Assembly: GCA_949297125.1 (NCBI GenBank)
Contig: CASFRS010000001.1
Location: 62,001 to 126,000 of the forward strand
Direction: 5' to 3'
Length of the DNA stretch: 64,000 nt
DNA from: an uncultured Bacteroidales bacterium
GTDB lineage: Bacteria > Bacteroidota > Bacteroidia > Bacteroidales > G3-4614
A program made the translations under genes and the position numbers. The notes below the pieces were generated by a model. That model saw nothing but the letters and a program-made list of their open reading frames with translations. It ran no database searches and was not told where the DNA came from. This document shows positions 1 to 8,610 of this stretch, piece after piece (position 1 is the first letter of the stretch; each line of letters starts with the position of its first letter).

Positions 1-1
1 T

Positions 2-1150
2 AACGGAGTAGTAACCCAGAAGACATTCTCTTTGGGGAATTTATACTATGCCATTCTGATTATAGCCCTGCTGTTGACATTCTTCCAGTCCGCAATAAAG
101 CGGCTCAGCGTAAACATGTCGTTCATTTACATGTGCTGCATGCTCAGCATATTGGTCAATGATATTCCGGCGGCATACCAGCCTTGGAGGAGGTTCGCCC
201 TTTTTGTAATAGTTACGGTTATTGCATCGCCGTTTATTCAATCGGCTTTTTATGACAAGTTCAGGATAGACCTGTTCAAATACATCCACAACCTGATGCT
301 GTTGTTGATAATACTCTCCATCCCTGCCATAATATTCAACGAACGCGATACGGCCGGGATGTTTACAGGTTTTACAAACCACTCTATGCTGTTGGCCCCG
401 GTTTCTGCCGTTACGCTGATAACGCTGCTATATTATCTATACGCAAACACGTTCAACAGGGTTGTCATATTTGCTTTAATGGCATTTGCATTCATAGCCC
501 TGCTCCTTGCCGCCTCCAGGATATCGTTGGCCGGGTTCGTGGCTGCGGCGATATTCTTCTTTTACAGAATAAACCGCCACAACATGAGGGCATTTGCAAA
601 AACAGGAGTTTCAATATTTGCGCTTTTCATACTGACATTCCCGCTGTGGAACGGCTACATGGTGGGGATAGAAAAGAAAAACGAAGCGGCGATAGATGCA
701 GAAACAGGAGAAATAAGCCTCGCATCCTCACGAGAAATCATGTGGGCACAAAGAATAGAGGAGTTCAAGTCGAGCCCAATGGTCGGGATAGGGTTCTGCT
801 ATGCCCCGTACGCAACAGGCATGGATGAATTCAGCGGAAAAATGCAGTATACAGAAACCGATACCGGGAATATAGAGCCCGGCTCATCATGGCTGGGTAC
901 ACTCTCCATGACCGGGCTGCTGGGATTTGCGGGAATTATAATCCTGTGGGCCAATTCTTTCAGGATGTGCTTCAAAATGGAGAAGAAAGAGAGGCTGTAT
1001 GCTGCATACCTGTCATCGATGATGGTATTCTGGAGCGTACACATGGTTGCCGAAGGGGAAATCTTCTCTGCCGGGGGAGTGCTGTGCTTTATGGTATGGC
1101 TTGGCATAGGGACGGTTCAGGCGGCATACAATATTTTATACAACAGATAA
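2..1150 (+). CDS. O-antigen polymerase/ligase-like membrane protein (5' end outside window)
   Basis: Very hydrophobic protein with about ten predicted membrane helices and a large hydrophilic loop near residues 200-290, the layout of the Wzy/WaaL (O-antigen ligase) superfamily. In that family the proteins polymerise or ligate lipid-linked glycan at the periplasmic face of the inner membrane. The frame stays open to the first base, and the only nearby start (TTG at 32) is weak, so the gene probably begins upstream and is truncated here. It heads a same-strand run of glycosyltransferase genes, which supports a glycan role. Polymerase and ligase cannot be told apart from this sequence. Confidence 0.75.
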   Translation, partial: NGVVTQKTFSLGNLYYAILIIALLLTFFQSAIKRLSVNMSFIYMCCMLSILVNDIPAAYQPWRRFALFVIVTVIASPFIQSAFYDKFRIDLFKYIHNLMLLLIILSIPAIIFNERDTAGMFTGFTNHSMLLAPVSAVTLITLLYYLYANTFNRVVIFALMAFAFIALLLAASRISLAGFVAAAIFFFYRINRHNMRAFAKTGVSIFALFILTFPLWNGYMVGIEKKNEAAIDAETGEISLASSREIMWAQRIEEFKSSPMVGIGFCYAPYATGMDEFSGKMQYTETDTGNIEPGSSWLGTLSMTGLLGFAGIIILWANSFRMCFKMEKKERLYAAYLSSMMVFWSVHMVAEGEIFSAGGVLCFMVWLGIGTVQAAYNILYNR

Positions 1151-1160
1151 CAAACAAAGG

Positions 1161-2201
1161 ATGAAGGGACAGTACGATATCGTTTACCTGACAAATACTC
1201 CCTCTTTCTACAAGATAAACCTTTGCAACGAGATAGGGAAAAAAAAGAGGCTTCTCCTTGTGCTGTACGGGTACGGGGAGGAGGCCGTGAACAGGGAACT
1301 GGGCGACAGCAGTTCATACAACTTCGATTATGTATTCCTGTGGGGCGGCAATTCGGCCGACAGGAACAAGTTGAAAACATTTTTCCGTCTATGCAGGCTT
1401 ATGCACTCCATATCGTACGGAAAAATCCTGTTCTCCGGGTGGTTTGTCCCCGAATACAACATTTTCGCCATGTTGTCGCCGAAAAGGAAAAACTGCATGC
1501 TGTGCGAATCGACCATATACGAGTCGTCAGTCTCCGGGATAAAAGGATTTATAAAAAAGATAATTATAAACAGATGCAGTATGGCGTTACCTTCGGGTGT
1601 CGCCCATAAGGCAATATTCGACAATATCGGATACAAAGGGAAGATTAAAATAACAGGCGGGGTCGGGATATTCAATAAGGCGCCGCGAGATATGGACAGG
1701 GACAAAGACATTTCGCCGAAACGTTTCCTTTACGTTGGAAGGCTGATTGAATGCAAGAACTTAAGGTTCCTGATAGAGAGGTTCAACGAAAACGGCAAAC
1801 CGCTGACTATTGCGGGGAAAGGGCCTCTTGAAAAAGAGTTGAAAGAAATGGCAAAAGTGAATATCGAATTTACCGGGTTCATTGCAAACGAAAAGTTGCC
1901 GGAAGTTTACAAGGCGCATGATATATTTATCCTGCCATCCCGTACTGAACCATGGGGCGTAGTTGTCGAGGAGGCCATATATTGGGGGCTTCCTGTAATA
2001 ACGAGCGACCGGGTAGGATGCTCGAATGAAATGGTTATTGCCCCGAATACTGGGTGTACGTTCAAGTTGGATGACAAAGGCGGTTTCGACAGAGCAATAG
2101 AATCAGTAGAGGAGAATTATAATGTTTATAGAGGGAATGCTTTGAAATTCGACTTCGATATCCGTGATAAAAAGCAAATTGAGGCATATACCAGTTTATA
2201 G
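1161..2201 (+). CDS. GT4-family glycosyltransferase
   Basis: GT-B fold glycosyltransferase of 346 residues. The C-terminal nucleotide-sugar binding half is clear: 'GRLIECKN' near residue 193, 'IAGKGP' shortly after, and the retaining-enzyme E-x7-E motif in 'TEPWGVVVEEA' near residue 263. The N-terminal half is the divergent acceptor-binding domain. It starts with ATG 10 bp after the polymerase/ligase-like gene and is read in the same direction, so it is probably in one operon. It should transfer a sugar to a lipid-linked surface glycan on the cytoplasmic side. Donor and acceptor cannot be read from the sequence. Confidence 0.88.
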   Translation: MKGQYDIVYLTNTPSFYKINLCNEIGKKKRLLLVLYGYGEEAVNRELGDSSSYNFDYVFLWGGNSADRNKLKTFFRLCRLMHSISYGKILFSGWFVPEYNIFAMLSPKRKNCMLCESTIYESSVSGIKGFIKKIIINRCSMALPSGVAHKAIFDNIGYKGKIKITGGVGIFNKAPRDMDRDKDISPKRFLYVGRLIECKNLRFLIERFNENGKPLTIAGKGPLEKELKEMAKVNIEFTGFIANEKLPEVYKAHDIFILPSRTEPWGVVVEEAIYWGLPVITSDRVGCSNEMVIAPNTGCTFKLDDKGGFDRAIESVEENYNVYRGNALKFDFDIRDKKQIEAYTSL

Positions 2202-2234
2202 CATACGTTACACAAGGCCATATAATAACTTGCA

Positions 2235-3371
2235 ATGAAAGTTCTGCACACAATATCGGGGATGAACAGGGGAAGCGGGGGGCCTACTACCTGCACATAC
2301 AACCTTGTAAGAGGGTTGAGAGGCATTGGCGTCGATACGAAAATCCTGACATTGGCCCCGGCAAACAATGGCGAGCAATATATCTGCGACGAGGATTTTA
2401 TTGTTGCCGTAAAAAACGATGCCGCAAACCCGTTTGTATACAGCCGCAATTTCAGGGATTATCTGAGAACCGACACCGGGTACGACATATATCACGCAAA
2501 CGGGCTGTGGACATACCCTTCGCATATTACGGCAAAACAGGCGCGCAATACAAAAAAGAAATATATAATAGCCCCGCACGGCATGCTGTATCCGGCCGGG
2601 CTGCAATCGAAGCCGTGGAAAAAACGTATTGCGCTTGCAATGTTCCAGCGTTACGATATAGAAAATGCCGATGCCATACAGGCCACATGCCGCCAGGAGG
2701 CGGGATATATAGCTGCTCTGGGGTATAAGAACCCCATAGCCGTAGTGCCTAACAGCATAGACATATCGGGGTATTTACCTGTACGAACCGAAACGAATAA
2801 AAAAAGGAGGTTCGGTTTTGTAGGGAGGATTCACCCGATAAAGAACATTGATATAATACTCGAAGCGTGGAACTCTTTGGGTAACAAAACGTCAGAATGC
2901 GAACTCGTAATTGTCGGCGAGGGCGATGAAACGTATAAGAAAGCACTTTTGGAATATACACAAAAGCATAATCTCAAGAACGTAATATTTACAGGTTTCC
3001 TGGCTGGAGACGAACTGACCGCATGTATCCGCAGTTTCGACTACCTGCTGCTGGCAAGCAAATCGGAAAACTTCGGCATGGTTGTACCGGAAGCGCTTGT
3101 AAACGGGGTTCCCTGCATAGCCACCGAACATACACCATGGGAAGAACTGAACAGTTCCCGTTGCGGCTGGTGGATAAATGACGGGACGGAACCGCTGAGA
3201 GCCGCCATATGTGAAGCAATCGGTTTATCGGAAAAGGAGCGGCAGGAAATGGGTATACGGGGTATTGAACTGGTAAAGACGAATTATTCGGTCGAAGCTG
3301 TCGCAAAAAAGATGCGGGAGTTGTACGGGTGGATATTGAAAGGGGGAGAAAAGCCGGAGTTTATATATTGA
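2235..3371 (+). CDS. GT4-family glycosyltransferase, first of a paralogous pair
   Basis: 378-residue GT-B enzyme. The N-terminal 'SGGPTTCTYNL' loop and 'HANGLWTYPSHITA' segment form the acceptor domain. The C-terminal half has 'GRIHPIKN' and the E-x7-E motif in 'SENFGMVVPEAL'. It is closely related along its whole length to the next gene, including the 'SSRCGWW' segment and a short shared tail (KPEFIY versus KPDFII), so the two arose by tandem duplication. Only 6 bp separate them. Likely role: successive sugar additions in surface polysaccharide assembly; specificity unknown. Confidence 0.88.
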   Translation: MKVLHTISGMNRGSGGPTTCTYNLVRGLRGIGVDTKILTLAPANNGEQYICDEDFIVAVKNDAANPFVYSRNFRDYLRTDTGYDIYHANGLWTYPSHITAKQARNTKKKYIIAPHGMLYPAGLQSKPWKKRIALAMFQRYDIENADAIQATCRQEAGYIAALGYKNPIAVVPNSIDISGYLPVRTETNKKRRFGFVGRIHPIKNIDIILEAWNSLGNKTSECELVIVGEGDETYKKALLEYTQKHNLKNVIFTGFLAGDELTACIRSFDYLLLASKSENFGMVVPEALVNGVPCIATEHTPWEELNSSRCGWWINDGTEPLRAAICEAIGLSEKERQEMGIRGIELVKTNYSVEAVAKKMRELYGWILKGGEKPEFIY

Positions 3372-3377
3372 CGGAAA

Positions 3378-4523
3378 GTGAAGATTCTTCAAACAATAAC
3401 GGACTTGAACCTGTCGAGCGGCGGGGCAGCATCGGCAACACTCAACCTCTTCGACGAACTTCTGAGACAGGGGGTAGACACTACCCTGCTCACCCTCCTG
3501 CCCCACCATGCGGGAGACGAATTTACAGGCAAGGGACGGGAAGGCATAAAGGCTTTTGAATACGACGGTAGAACCCGGTTCGTATATTCCCGCAATTTAA
3601 GAAGATATTTATCCGGAAATAGAGGTTTCGACCTGTACCATGCAAACGGTATCTGGACGTACCCGACACATATAACGGCAAAAACGGCGCTCAGCCGCAG
3701 AAAGCCGTACATAATTACGGTTCACGGCATGTTGAATGAAAATGCCATGAAGTTTACTTCAACAGGGAAGAGAGTGTTCCTTTTCCTGTTTCAGAGAAAA
3801 GAACTCGACAAAGCATCGTGCCTGCACGCCACAAGCGAACATGAGGCCGAATGTATAAAAAGGGCCGGGATACGGACGCCTGTTGCAATAATACCCAACG
3901 GCATAAAGAAGGAGAAGATAATAAACATAAAGAAAGCGGACGACGATATATGCCGGTTTGCATATATCGGAAGGATAGACCCGGTAAAAAACATCGAATC
4001 GTTACTGGAGGCATGGTATAAGGCCGGATTTGCAGACGGAGACAAGGAATTATTGATAACGGGAGGATGCAATGATGCCGGATATTTGAAAAAACTGCTT
4101 AATTTTACAGACAGATACCGTTTAGGCAATGTCCGCTTTACAGGGCAGCTAAGTCATGAAGGAACAGAAAGGATATACGGAAGAATAAAATACCTTGTAC
4201 TGCCGAGCAAATCGGAAAATTTCGGCATGGTTGTTCCGGAGGCATTGGCCAATGGGATTCCTGTAATAGCGACAAAAGGGACGCCATGGGGCGAACTGGA
4301 CAGTTCCCGTTGCGGCTGGTGGGTTGAGAACGACACCGGGGCAATAGCCCGGGCTTTAACCGATGCCTGCAATACTCCGGAAACGGATTACGCCCGAATG
4401 GGAGAAAACGGGATCAGGCTGGTTATGGAGAAATATACTGTGGAGACGTGCGCGAAAAAGATGAAAACCCTGTATGAATACATATCGGGCAACAGCAACA
4501 ATAAACCGGATTTTATAATATGA
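3378..4523 (+). CDS. GT4-family glycosyltransferase, second of a paralogous pair
   Basis: 381-residue paralogue of the preceding enzyme, with the same 'HANGIWTYPTHITAKTA', 'GRIDPVKNIESLLEAW' and 'SENFGMVVPEALANGIPV' landmarks. I take the GTG at 3378 as the start because it gives an N-terminus that aligns with the paralogue (MKILQTI versus MKVLHTI) and falls 6 bp after its stop. The stop overlaps the start of the acetyltransferase gene by 4 bp, which suggests translational coupling. Donor and acceptor are not identifiable. Confidence 0.87.
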   Translation: MKILQTITDLNLSSGGAASATLNLFDELLRQGVDTTLLTLLPHHAGDEFTGKGREGIKAFEYDGRTRFVYSRNLRRYLSGNRGFDLYHANGIWTYPTHITAKTALSRRKPYIITVHGMLNENAMKFTSTGKRVFLFLFQRKELDKASCLHATSEHEAECIKRAGIRTPVAIIPNGIKKEKIINIKKADDDICRFAYIGRIDPVKNIESLLEAWYKAGFADGDKELLITGGCNDAGYLKKLLNFTDRYRLGNVRFTGQLSHEGTERIYGRIKYLVLPSKSENFGMVVPEALANGIPVIATKGTPWGELDSSRCGWWVENDTGAIARALTDACNTPETDYARMGENGIRLVMEKYTVETCAKKMKTLYEYISGNSNNKPDFII

Positions 4524-5083
4524 ACGATAACGGAATAAAGGTGGGTTCGGAATACAAAAGGACCTTGTCTTATAAAAACATAATGGCAAGAGTTGTTTGG
4601 AATACTGCATACATCCTGTTATTCAGGCCATTCCCTACCGTTATATTCGGGAAATGGCGCAATTTCATACTAAGGGTATTCGGTGCAAAGGTCGGCAAAC
4701 ACACATCCATTCGTGCATCGGCTAAGATATGGGCTCCCTGGAACCTGGAAATAGGAGAAGACAGCTGTATAGATAACCGTGCCAATATCTACAATACCGG
4801 CAAAGTAAAAATAGGGAACAAAGTTGTCATATCGGCCGGAGCTTTTATATGCCCGGGGTCTCACGACATATCATCCCCTGCATTTCCGATGATACCTTCA
4901 ACCATAACCATAAACGACTGTGCATGGATAGCCACCGAGGCATTTATAGGGCCGAAGGTTACTATAGGGGAGTATGCCGTTGTAGGAGCGCGGGCCTGCG
5001 TATTCAAGGATGTGGAACCGTGGACGGTTGTAGGCGGCAATCCTGCCGTATTTTTGAAAAAACGGGTTATTATACGAAAATAG
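4520..5083 (+). CDS. Left-handed beta-helix (hexapeptide) O-acetyltransferase, WcaF-like
   Basis: 187-residue protein with hexapeptide-type periodicity from about residue 55 to 175, including 'IGEDSCIDNRANI', 'IGNKVVISAGAFICPGSHD' and 'IGEYAVVGARACVFKDV'. The His in 'PGSHD' is at the position of the catalytic His in WcaF/NodL-type acetyltransferases. The family moves acetyl from acetyl-CoA to a sugar hydroxyl in the cytoplasm. The position inside the glycosyltransferase operon, overlapping the previous gene as ATGA, points to acetylation of a glycan repeat unit. Confidence 0.85.
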   Translation: MNDNGIKVGSEYKRTLSYKNIMARVVWNTAYILLFRPFPTVIFGKWRNFILRVFGAKVGKHTSIRASAKIWAPWNLEIGEDSCIDNRANIYNTGKVKIGNKVVISAGAFICPGSHDISSPAFPMIPSTITINDCAWIATEAFIGPKVTIGEYAVVGARACVFKDVEPWTVVGGNPAVFLKKRVIIRK

Positions 5084-5148
5084 ATGCCGATACCTGATTC
5101 CTGAAAACGAGTACCGTATAAGATATTAGAAATAACAGAATCCTATTT

Positions 5149-6054
5149 ATGCAAGATATTACAGTAATAATTCTTACCCTGAATGAAGAGATACATATTG
5201 AACGCTGTATCTGCAGGCTGGGAGGAATAGCGAAAAAGATATATGTGGTGGATTGTTTCTCGAAGGACAATACCGTTGCCATTGCGGAGAAGTGCGGGGC
5301 TACAGTAGTTCAGCATAAATGGGAAGGGAACCATGCCCGGCAACTGAACTGGGCAATAGACAACCTCCCTATCGATACCGAATGGGTTCTGCGTCTGGAT
5401 GCAGACGAATATCTGTCCGACGAACTGACAGGCGAGATAGAGAACAAGCTTCCGTCTTTAAACGGGAACATTTCGGCTGTGGTCCTGCCGCTCAGAAGGG
5501 TTTTTATGGGCAGGGTAATAAAACACGGAGTGAACGACGTTGCCATGATACGGCTGTTCCGATACGGGTGTGTCCGCTGTGAAGAACGCTGGATGGATGA
5601 ACACATGACTTTATCTGAAGGTGAAAGTACTACCTTTATAAATCCTTTTGTGGATGACAACATAAACACGTTGGGGTTCTTCACGGACAAGCACAACAAT
5701 TACTCCATACGAGAGGCGATAACGATGCTCGACAACGAAATAGGTTTGATATCGAACAATGTTCACAAAAACAACAAACCGACTTTCAGCAAAGAGACTC
5801 TCGAAAAGAGGAAAAAGAAAGACAAATACGCCCGTATGCCGCTGTTCTGGAGGAGTTTCTATTATTTCTGCTTCCGATATTTCGTGAGGGGCGGTTTCCT
5901 CGACGGCAAGGAGGGCTTCCTGTGGCACTTCCTGCAAGGGTGGTGGTACAGGACGCTTGTCGATGCGAAAATACTGGAAATTAAAAAGAACTGCGGTACT
6001 GACAGGGATAAGATAAAGGAGTATATAAGGTATCACTACAATATAGAACTGTAG
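5149..6054 (+). CDS. GT2-family glycosyltransferase, WaaE/KdtX-like
   Basis: 301 residues with a GT-A fold. The N-terminus has 'TVIILTLNEEIHIERCI', then 'VVDCFSKDNT', and the DxD-type motif 'RLDADEYL' near residue 85. The 'LNEExxIxxCI' and 'GFLDGKEGF' segments resemble the WaaE/KdtX group, which transfers glucose or a related sugar to LPS core heptose. The C-terminal third is rich in Lys, Arg and aromatics, consistent with membrane association. 65 bp separate it from the acetyltransferase gene. The role is inferred from family and context. Confidence 0.85.
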   Translation: MQDITVIILTLNEEIHIERCICRLGGIAKKIYVVDCFSKDNTVAIAEKCGATVVQHKWEGNHARQLNWAIDNLPIDTEWVLRLDADEYLSDELTGEIENKLPSLNGNISAVVLPLRRVFMGRVIKHGVNDVAMIRLFRYGCVRCEERWMDEHMTLSEGESTTFINPFVDDNINTLGFFTDKHNNYSIREAITMLDNEIGLISNNVHKNNKPTFSKETLEKRKKKDKYARMPLFWRSFYYFCFRYFVRGGFLDGKEGFLWHFLQGWWYRTLVDAKILEIKKNCGTDRDKIKEYIRYHYNIEL

Positions 6055-6056
6055 AA

Positions 6057-6800
6057 ATGTTCTTCGTACTGTCGCGCATATTTTCATACGTAGCAAGCCC
6101 GTGGCTATACATACTCGCGGCACTAACAGCGGCTATATTCCTTAAAAAGAAAAAGGCTAAAATATATGCCGCATCGGCAGCTGCGTTCCTTTTCCTTGTC
6201 TTTACGAACACGCCGCTTTATTACTCGGCGGAGAAATGGTGGACCGCCGACGTACAGGTTCAACCCGGACAGGGCAAAACATATACATACGGGGTTGTTG
6301 AAGGAGGGTACTCGGAATACGACCCCGCCCGCAACAGGTTAGAGTTCCACGAAGCTGCCGACCGCCTTATTGACGCTGTCATGCTGTACCGTAAAGGTGT
6401 AATAAGGAAGATAATAATTTCGGGCGACGGCTCTATTGTGGATAACGGGGGGAACAAGGATATTGTACTTGAATATTTAACCGCATGGGGTGTACGGCAG
6501 GGGGATATCGTATTTGAGCCCGAAGCAAGGAATACAAAAGAACATCCCTCCGCCATACTAAAACTGTTGGGAGAACAAATAAAGGCAGAGCCGATACTTG
6601 TCATAACGTCGGCAATACACATGAAACGCTCGTTATACGTATTTGAAGAGGCCGGGTTCAAGGCCGACGGATATGCTGTCGATTCGACAATACTGCACGG
6701 GCGGAAATGGACGGAATGGCTGCCTGATATAAACCTGCCTGCAAAATGGTATTGGCTGCTCCACGAATGGATTGGCAACATGGTTTACAGAATAGCATAA
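6057..6800 (+). CDS. DUF218 / ElyC-YdcF family membrane protein
   Basis: 247-residue protein with two N-terminal membrane helices (about residues 5-25 and 30-50) followed by a soluble DUF218 domain. Family landmarks are 'IIISGDGSIVDNGGN', 'ARNTKEHPSAI' and 'LVITSAIHMKRS'. In E. coli, ElyC and SanA of this family act in envelope integrity and lipid-carrier metabolism, but no reaction is firmly assigned. It starts 2 bp after the preceding stop and ends 4 bp before the next start, so it is tightly embedded in the polysaccharide operon. A role in undecaprenyl-linked glycan handling is an inference. Confidence 0.8.
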   Translation: MFFVLSRIFSYVASPWLYILAALTAAIFLKKKKAKIYAASAAAFLFLVFTNTPLYYSAEKWWTADVQVQPGQGKTYTYGVVEGGYSEYDPARNRLEFHEAADRLIDAVMLYRKGVIRKIIISGDGSIVDNGGNKDIVLEYLTAWGVRQGDIVFEPEARNTKEHPSAILKLLGEQIKAEPILVITSAIHMKRSLYVFEEAGFKADGYAVDSTILHGRKWTEWLPDINLPAKWYWLLHEWIGNMVYRIA

Positions 6801-6804
6801 AAAC

Positions 6805-7578
6805 ATGAAAGTCTCTATTGTAACGTGTACATATAACAGCGCCGCAACTGTAGCCGACACGATAAGGTCGGTAAACGGCCAGACGTACCCCGATATTGAA
6901 CATATTATCGTGGACGGGATGTCGGGCGACAATACCGTAAAGATAGCGACAGAACTTTCTTCGTACCGCCAGCGGATAATATGCGAAAGGGACAACGGCA
7001 TATACGATGCGTTCAACAAGGGGATAAAGGCTGCAACGGGCGAGGTTGTGGGAGTACTCAACTCGGACGACTTCTTCACTTCTCCCGACGTTGTGGCGAA
7101 CATTGTAAAGGCTTTCGGGGAAAACGGGGTCGATGCCGTTTACGGAGACGTGCATTTTGTAAACGCCGGCAATTTGTCGAAGCCGGTGAGATACTACTCG
7201 TCGGCCTATTTCCGCCCGTGGATGATGAGAATGGGGTTCATGTTCGCGCACCCTTCGTTCTACGTTAAAAAAAGCCTGTACGACAAATTAGGTGTTTACA
7301 GGACGGATTTTAAAATAGCCTCCGATTTTGAGCTGCTGCTGAGATTTGTCTACAAAGAAAAGATAAAAGCCAAATATCTTTCAATGGATTTCGTTACCAT
7401 GCGGACTGGCGGGGCAAGTACGGAATCGATAAAAAGCAAGAATATCATAAACCGGGAGTGCCTTGTTGCCTGCAAGGAAAACGGCGTGTATTCAAATATG
7501 CTGCTTATGTGGTGCCGCCTCTTTATAAAGGGCGCGGAACTTATGAAATTCAAACTTACCCGGAAAATACAAAAATAA
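6805..7578 (+). CDS. GT2-family glycosyltransferase, WcaE-like
   Basis: 257 residues. The GT-A domain starts at once with 'VSIVTCTYNSAATVADTI', followed by 'HIIVDGMSGDNTV' and 'GVVGVLNSDDFF'-type residues near 85-95, where the DD pair coordinates metal and nucleotide. 'RDNGIYDAFNKGI' is a hallmark of the WcaE / PGL-type GT2 subgroup. The C-terminus lacks membrane helices, so it is a peripheral cytoplasmic enzyme. It is in the same operon as its neighbours. The sugar is not predictable. Confidence 0.88.
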   Translation: MKVSIVTCTYNSAATVADTIRSVNGQTYPDIEHIIVDGMSGDNTVKIATELSSYRQRIICERDNGIYDAFNKGIKAATGEVVGVLNSDDFFTSPDVVANIVKAFGENGVDAVYGDVHFVNAGNLSKPVRYYSSAYFRPWMMRMGFMFAHPSFYVKKSLYDKLGVYRTDFKIASDFELLLRFVYKEKIKAKYLSMDFVTMRTGGASTESIKSKNIINRECLVACKENGVYSNMLLMWCRLFIKGAELMKFKLTRKIQK

Positions 7579-7591
7579 CGGAACAACGGCC

Positions 7592-8590
7592 ATGAAAGGA
7601 AAAGACAATACGGTTTTACACGAAGAATTAAACATCCATATACTGAGAATCGTTGCAAGCATAATGGTTGTCTTTATCCATACCTGCGCCGTAAGCATAA
7701 ACCAAGCTGAAACATGGAATGCCCTTAATCTGTACGATTCCATATCCCGTTGCAGTGTTCCGGTATTCTTTATGATAAGCGGATACTTGATGTTAGGCAA
7801 AGGGTATGAAACCATGCCGTTCTATAGAAAGCGGTTTATCAGGATATTGCCTCCTTTTGTCTTTTTCTCTGCCTTGTTCTTTGTTTTAAGCGGTAACGGA
7901 TATAATATATTCACATTCCTTTCGAGATTCCTGAACGATAAAATATACAGCCATTTCTGGTTTATGTATATCCTGGCGGGCATATATATTCTGTTCCCTT
8001 TTATAAACGGAATGTGGAAGAATATAACTAAAAAGGATAAAAATATTCTGGTTGCGATATTCTTTATAATATCTGTATTAAGCATAACAAAATACAATCT
8101 GGCGTCATTGCTGGGACTGCACGTCTCCTGCATATGGTTTTTCATATTGGGGGGCTGGCTAAGGGATATAAAACTCAACAGGGCCTTATGTTTGTCGGCA
8201 TACCTTATATCTTCTGTCTGTATCTTTATCCTGACATACCGGATATATATTGAAAGCGGACAATTCTCACAAAAATACTATTCTTATACGCACCCGCTGG
8301 TTGTCATTCAGGCAATAAGCATATTTTACTTTATAAACAGCATAAACACCGGGACAGGCTTGCGCCCTGCATGGCGCGGCATACTGAAAGAGCTTTCGGT
8401 TCTGTCTTTCGGGGTATATCTTATACATCCCGTATTTATAATAGGTTTGGATAAGTTTGGATATACTAATTCATATATAAATCCCCTGATTGCCATTCCC
8501 GCCAAAGCATTGCTGTGTTACGGCGCATCGCTGTTCTCAATTTATATAATGTCCAGGATAAGGGTATTAAGGTATTTTTCAGGCGTATGA
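7592..8590 (+). CDS. Acyltransferase-3 family membrane protein (OafA/WecH-like)
   Basis: 332-residue polytopic protein with about ten helices. The N-terminal 'HILRIVASIMVVFIHTC' has the R-x10-H signature of acyltransferase-3 enzymes, which acetylate or succinylate sugars across the inner membrane. 'SVPVFFMISGYLML' is the second conserved segment. The gene is visibly more A+T-rich (many AT-rich codons, long ATA runs) than the protease gene after it, which may indicate recent acquisition within the cluster. It probably decorates the polysaccharide made by the upstream genes. Confidence 0.85.
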   Translation: MKGKDNTVLHEELNIHILRIVASIMVVFIHTCAVSINQAETWNALNLYDSISRCSVPVFFMISGYLMLGKGYETMPFYRKRFIRILPPFVFFSALFFVLSGNGYNIFTFLSRFLNDKIYSHFWFMYILAGIYILFPFINGMWKNITKKDKNILVAIFFIISVLSITKYNLASLLGLHVSCIWFFILGGWLRDIKLNRALCLSAYLISSVCIFILTYRIYIESGQFSQKYYSYTHPLVVIQAISIFYFINSINTGTGLRPAWRGILKELSVLSFGVYLIHPVFIIGLDKFGYTNSYINPLIAIPAKALLCYGASLFSIYIMSRIRVLRYFSGV

Positions 8591-8610
8591 TATTATAAAA
8601 TGGGTTCTGC

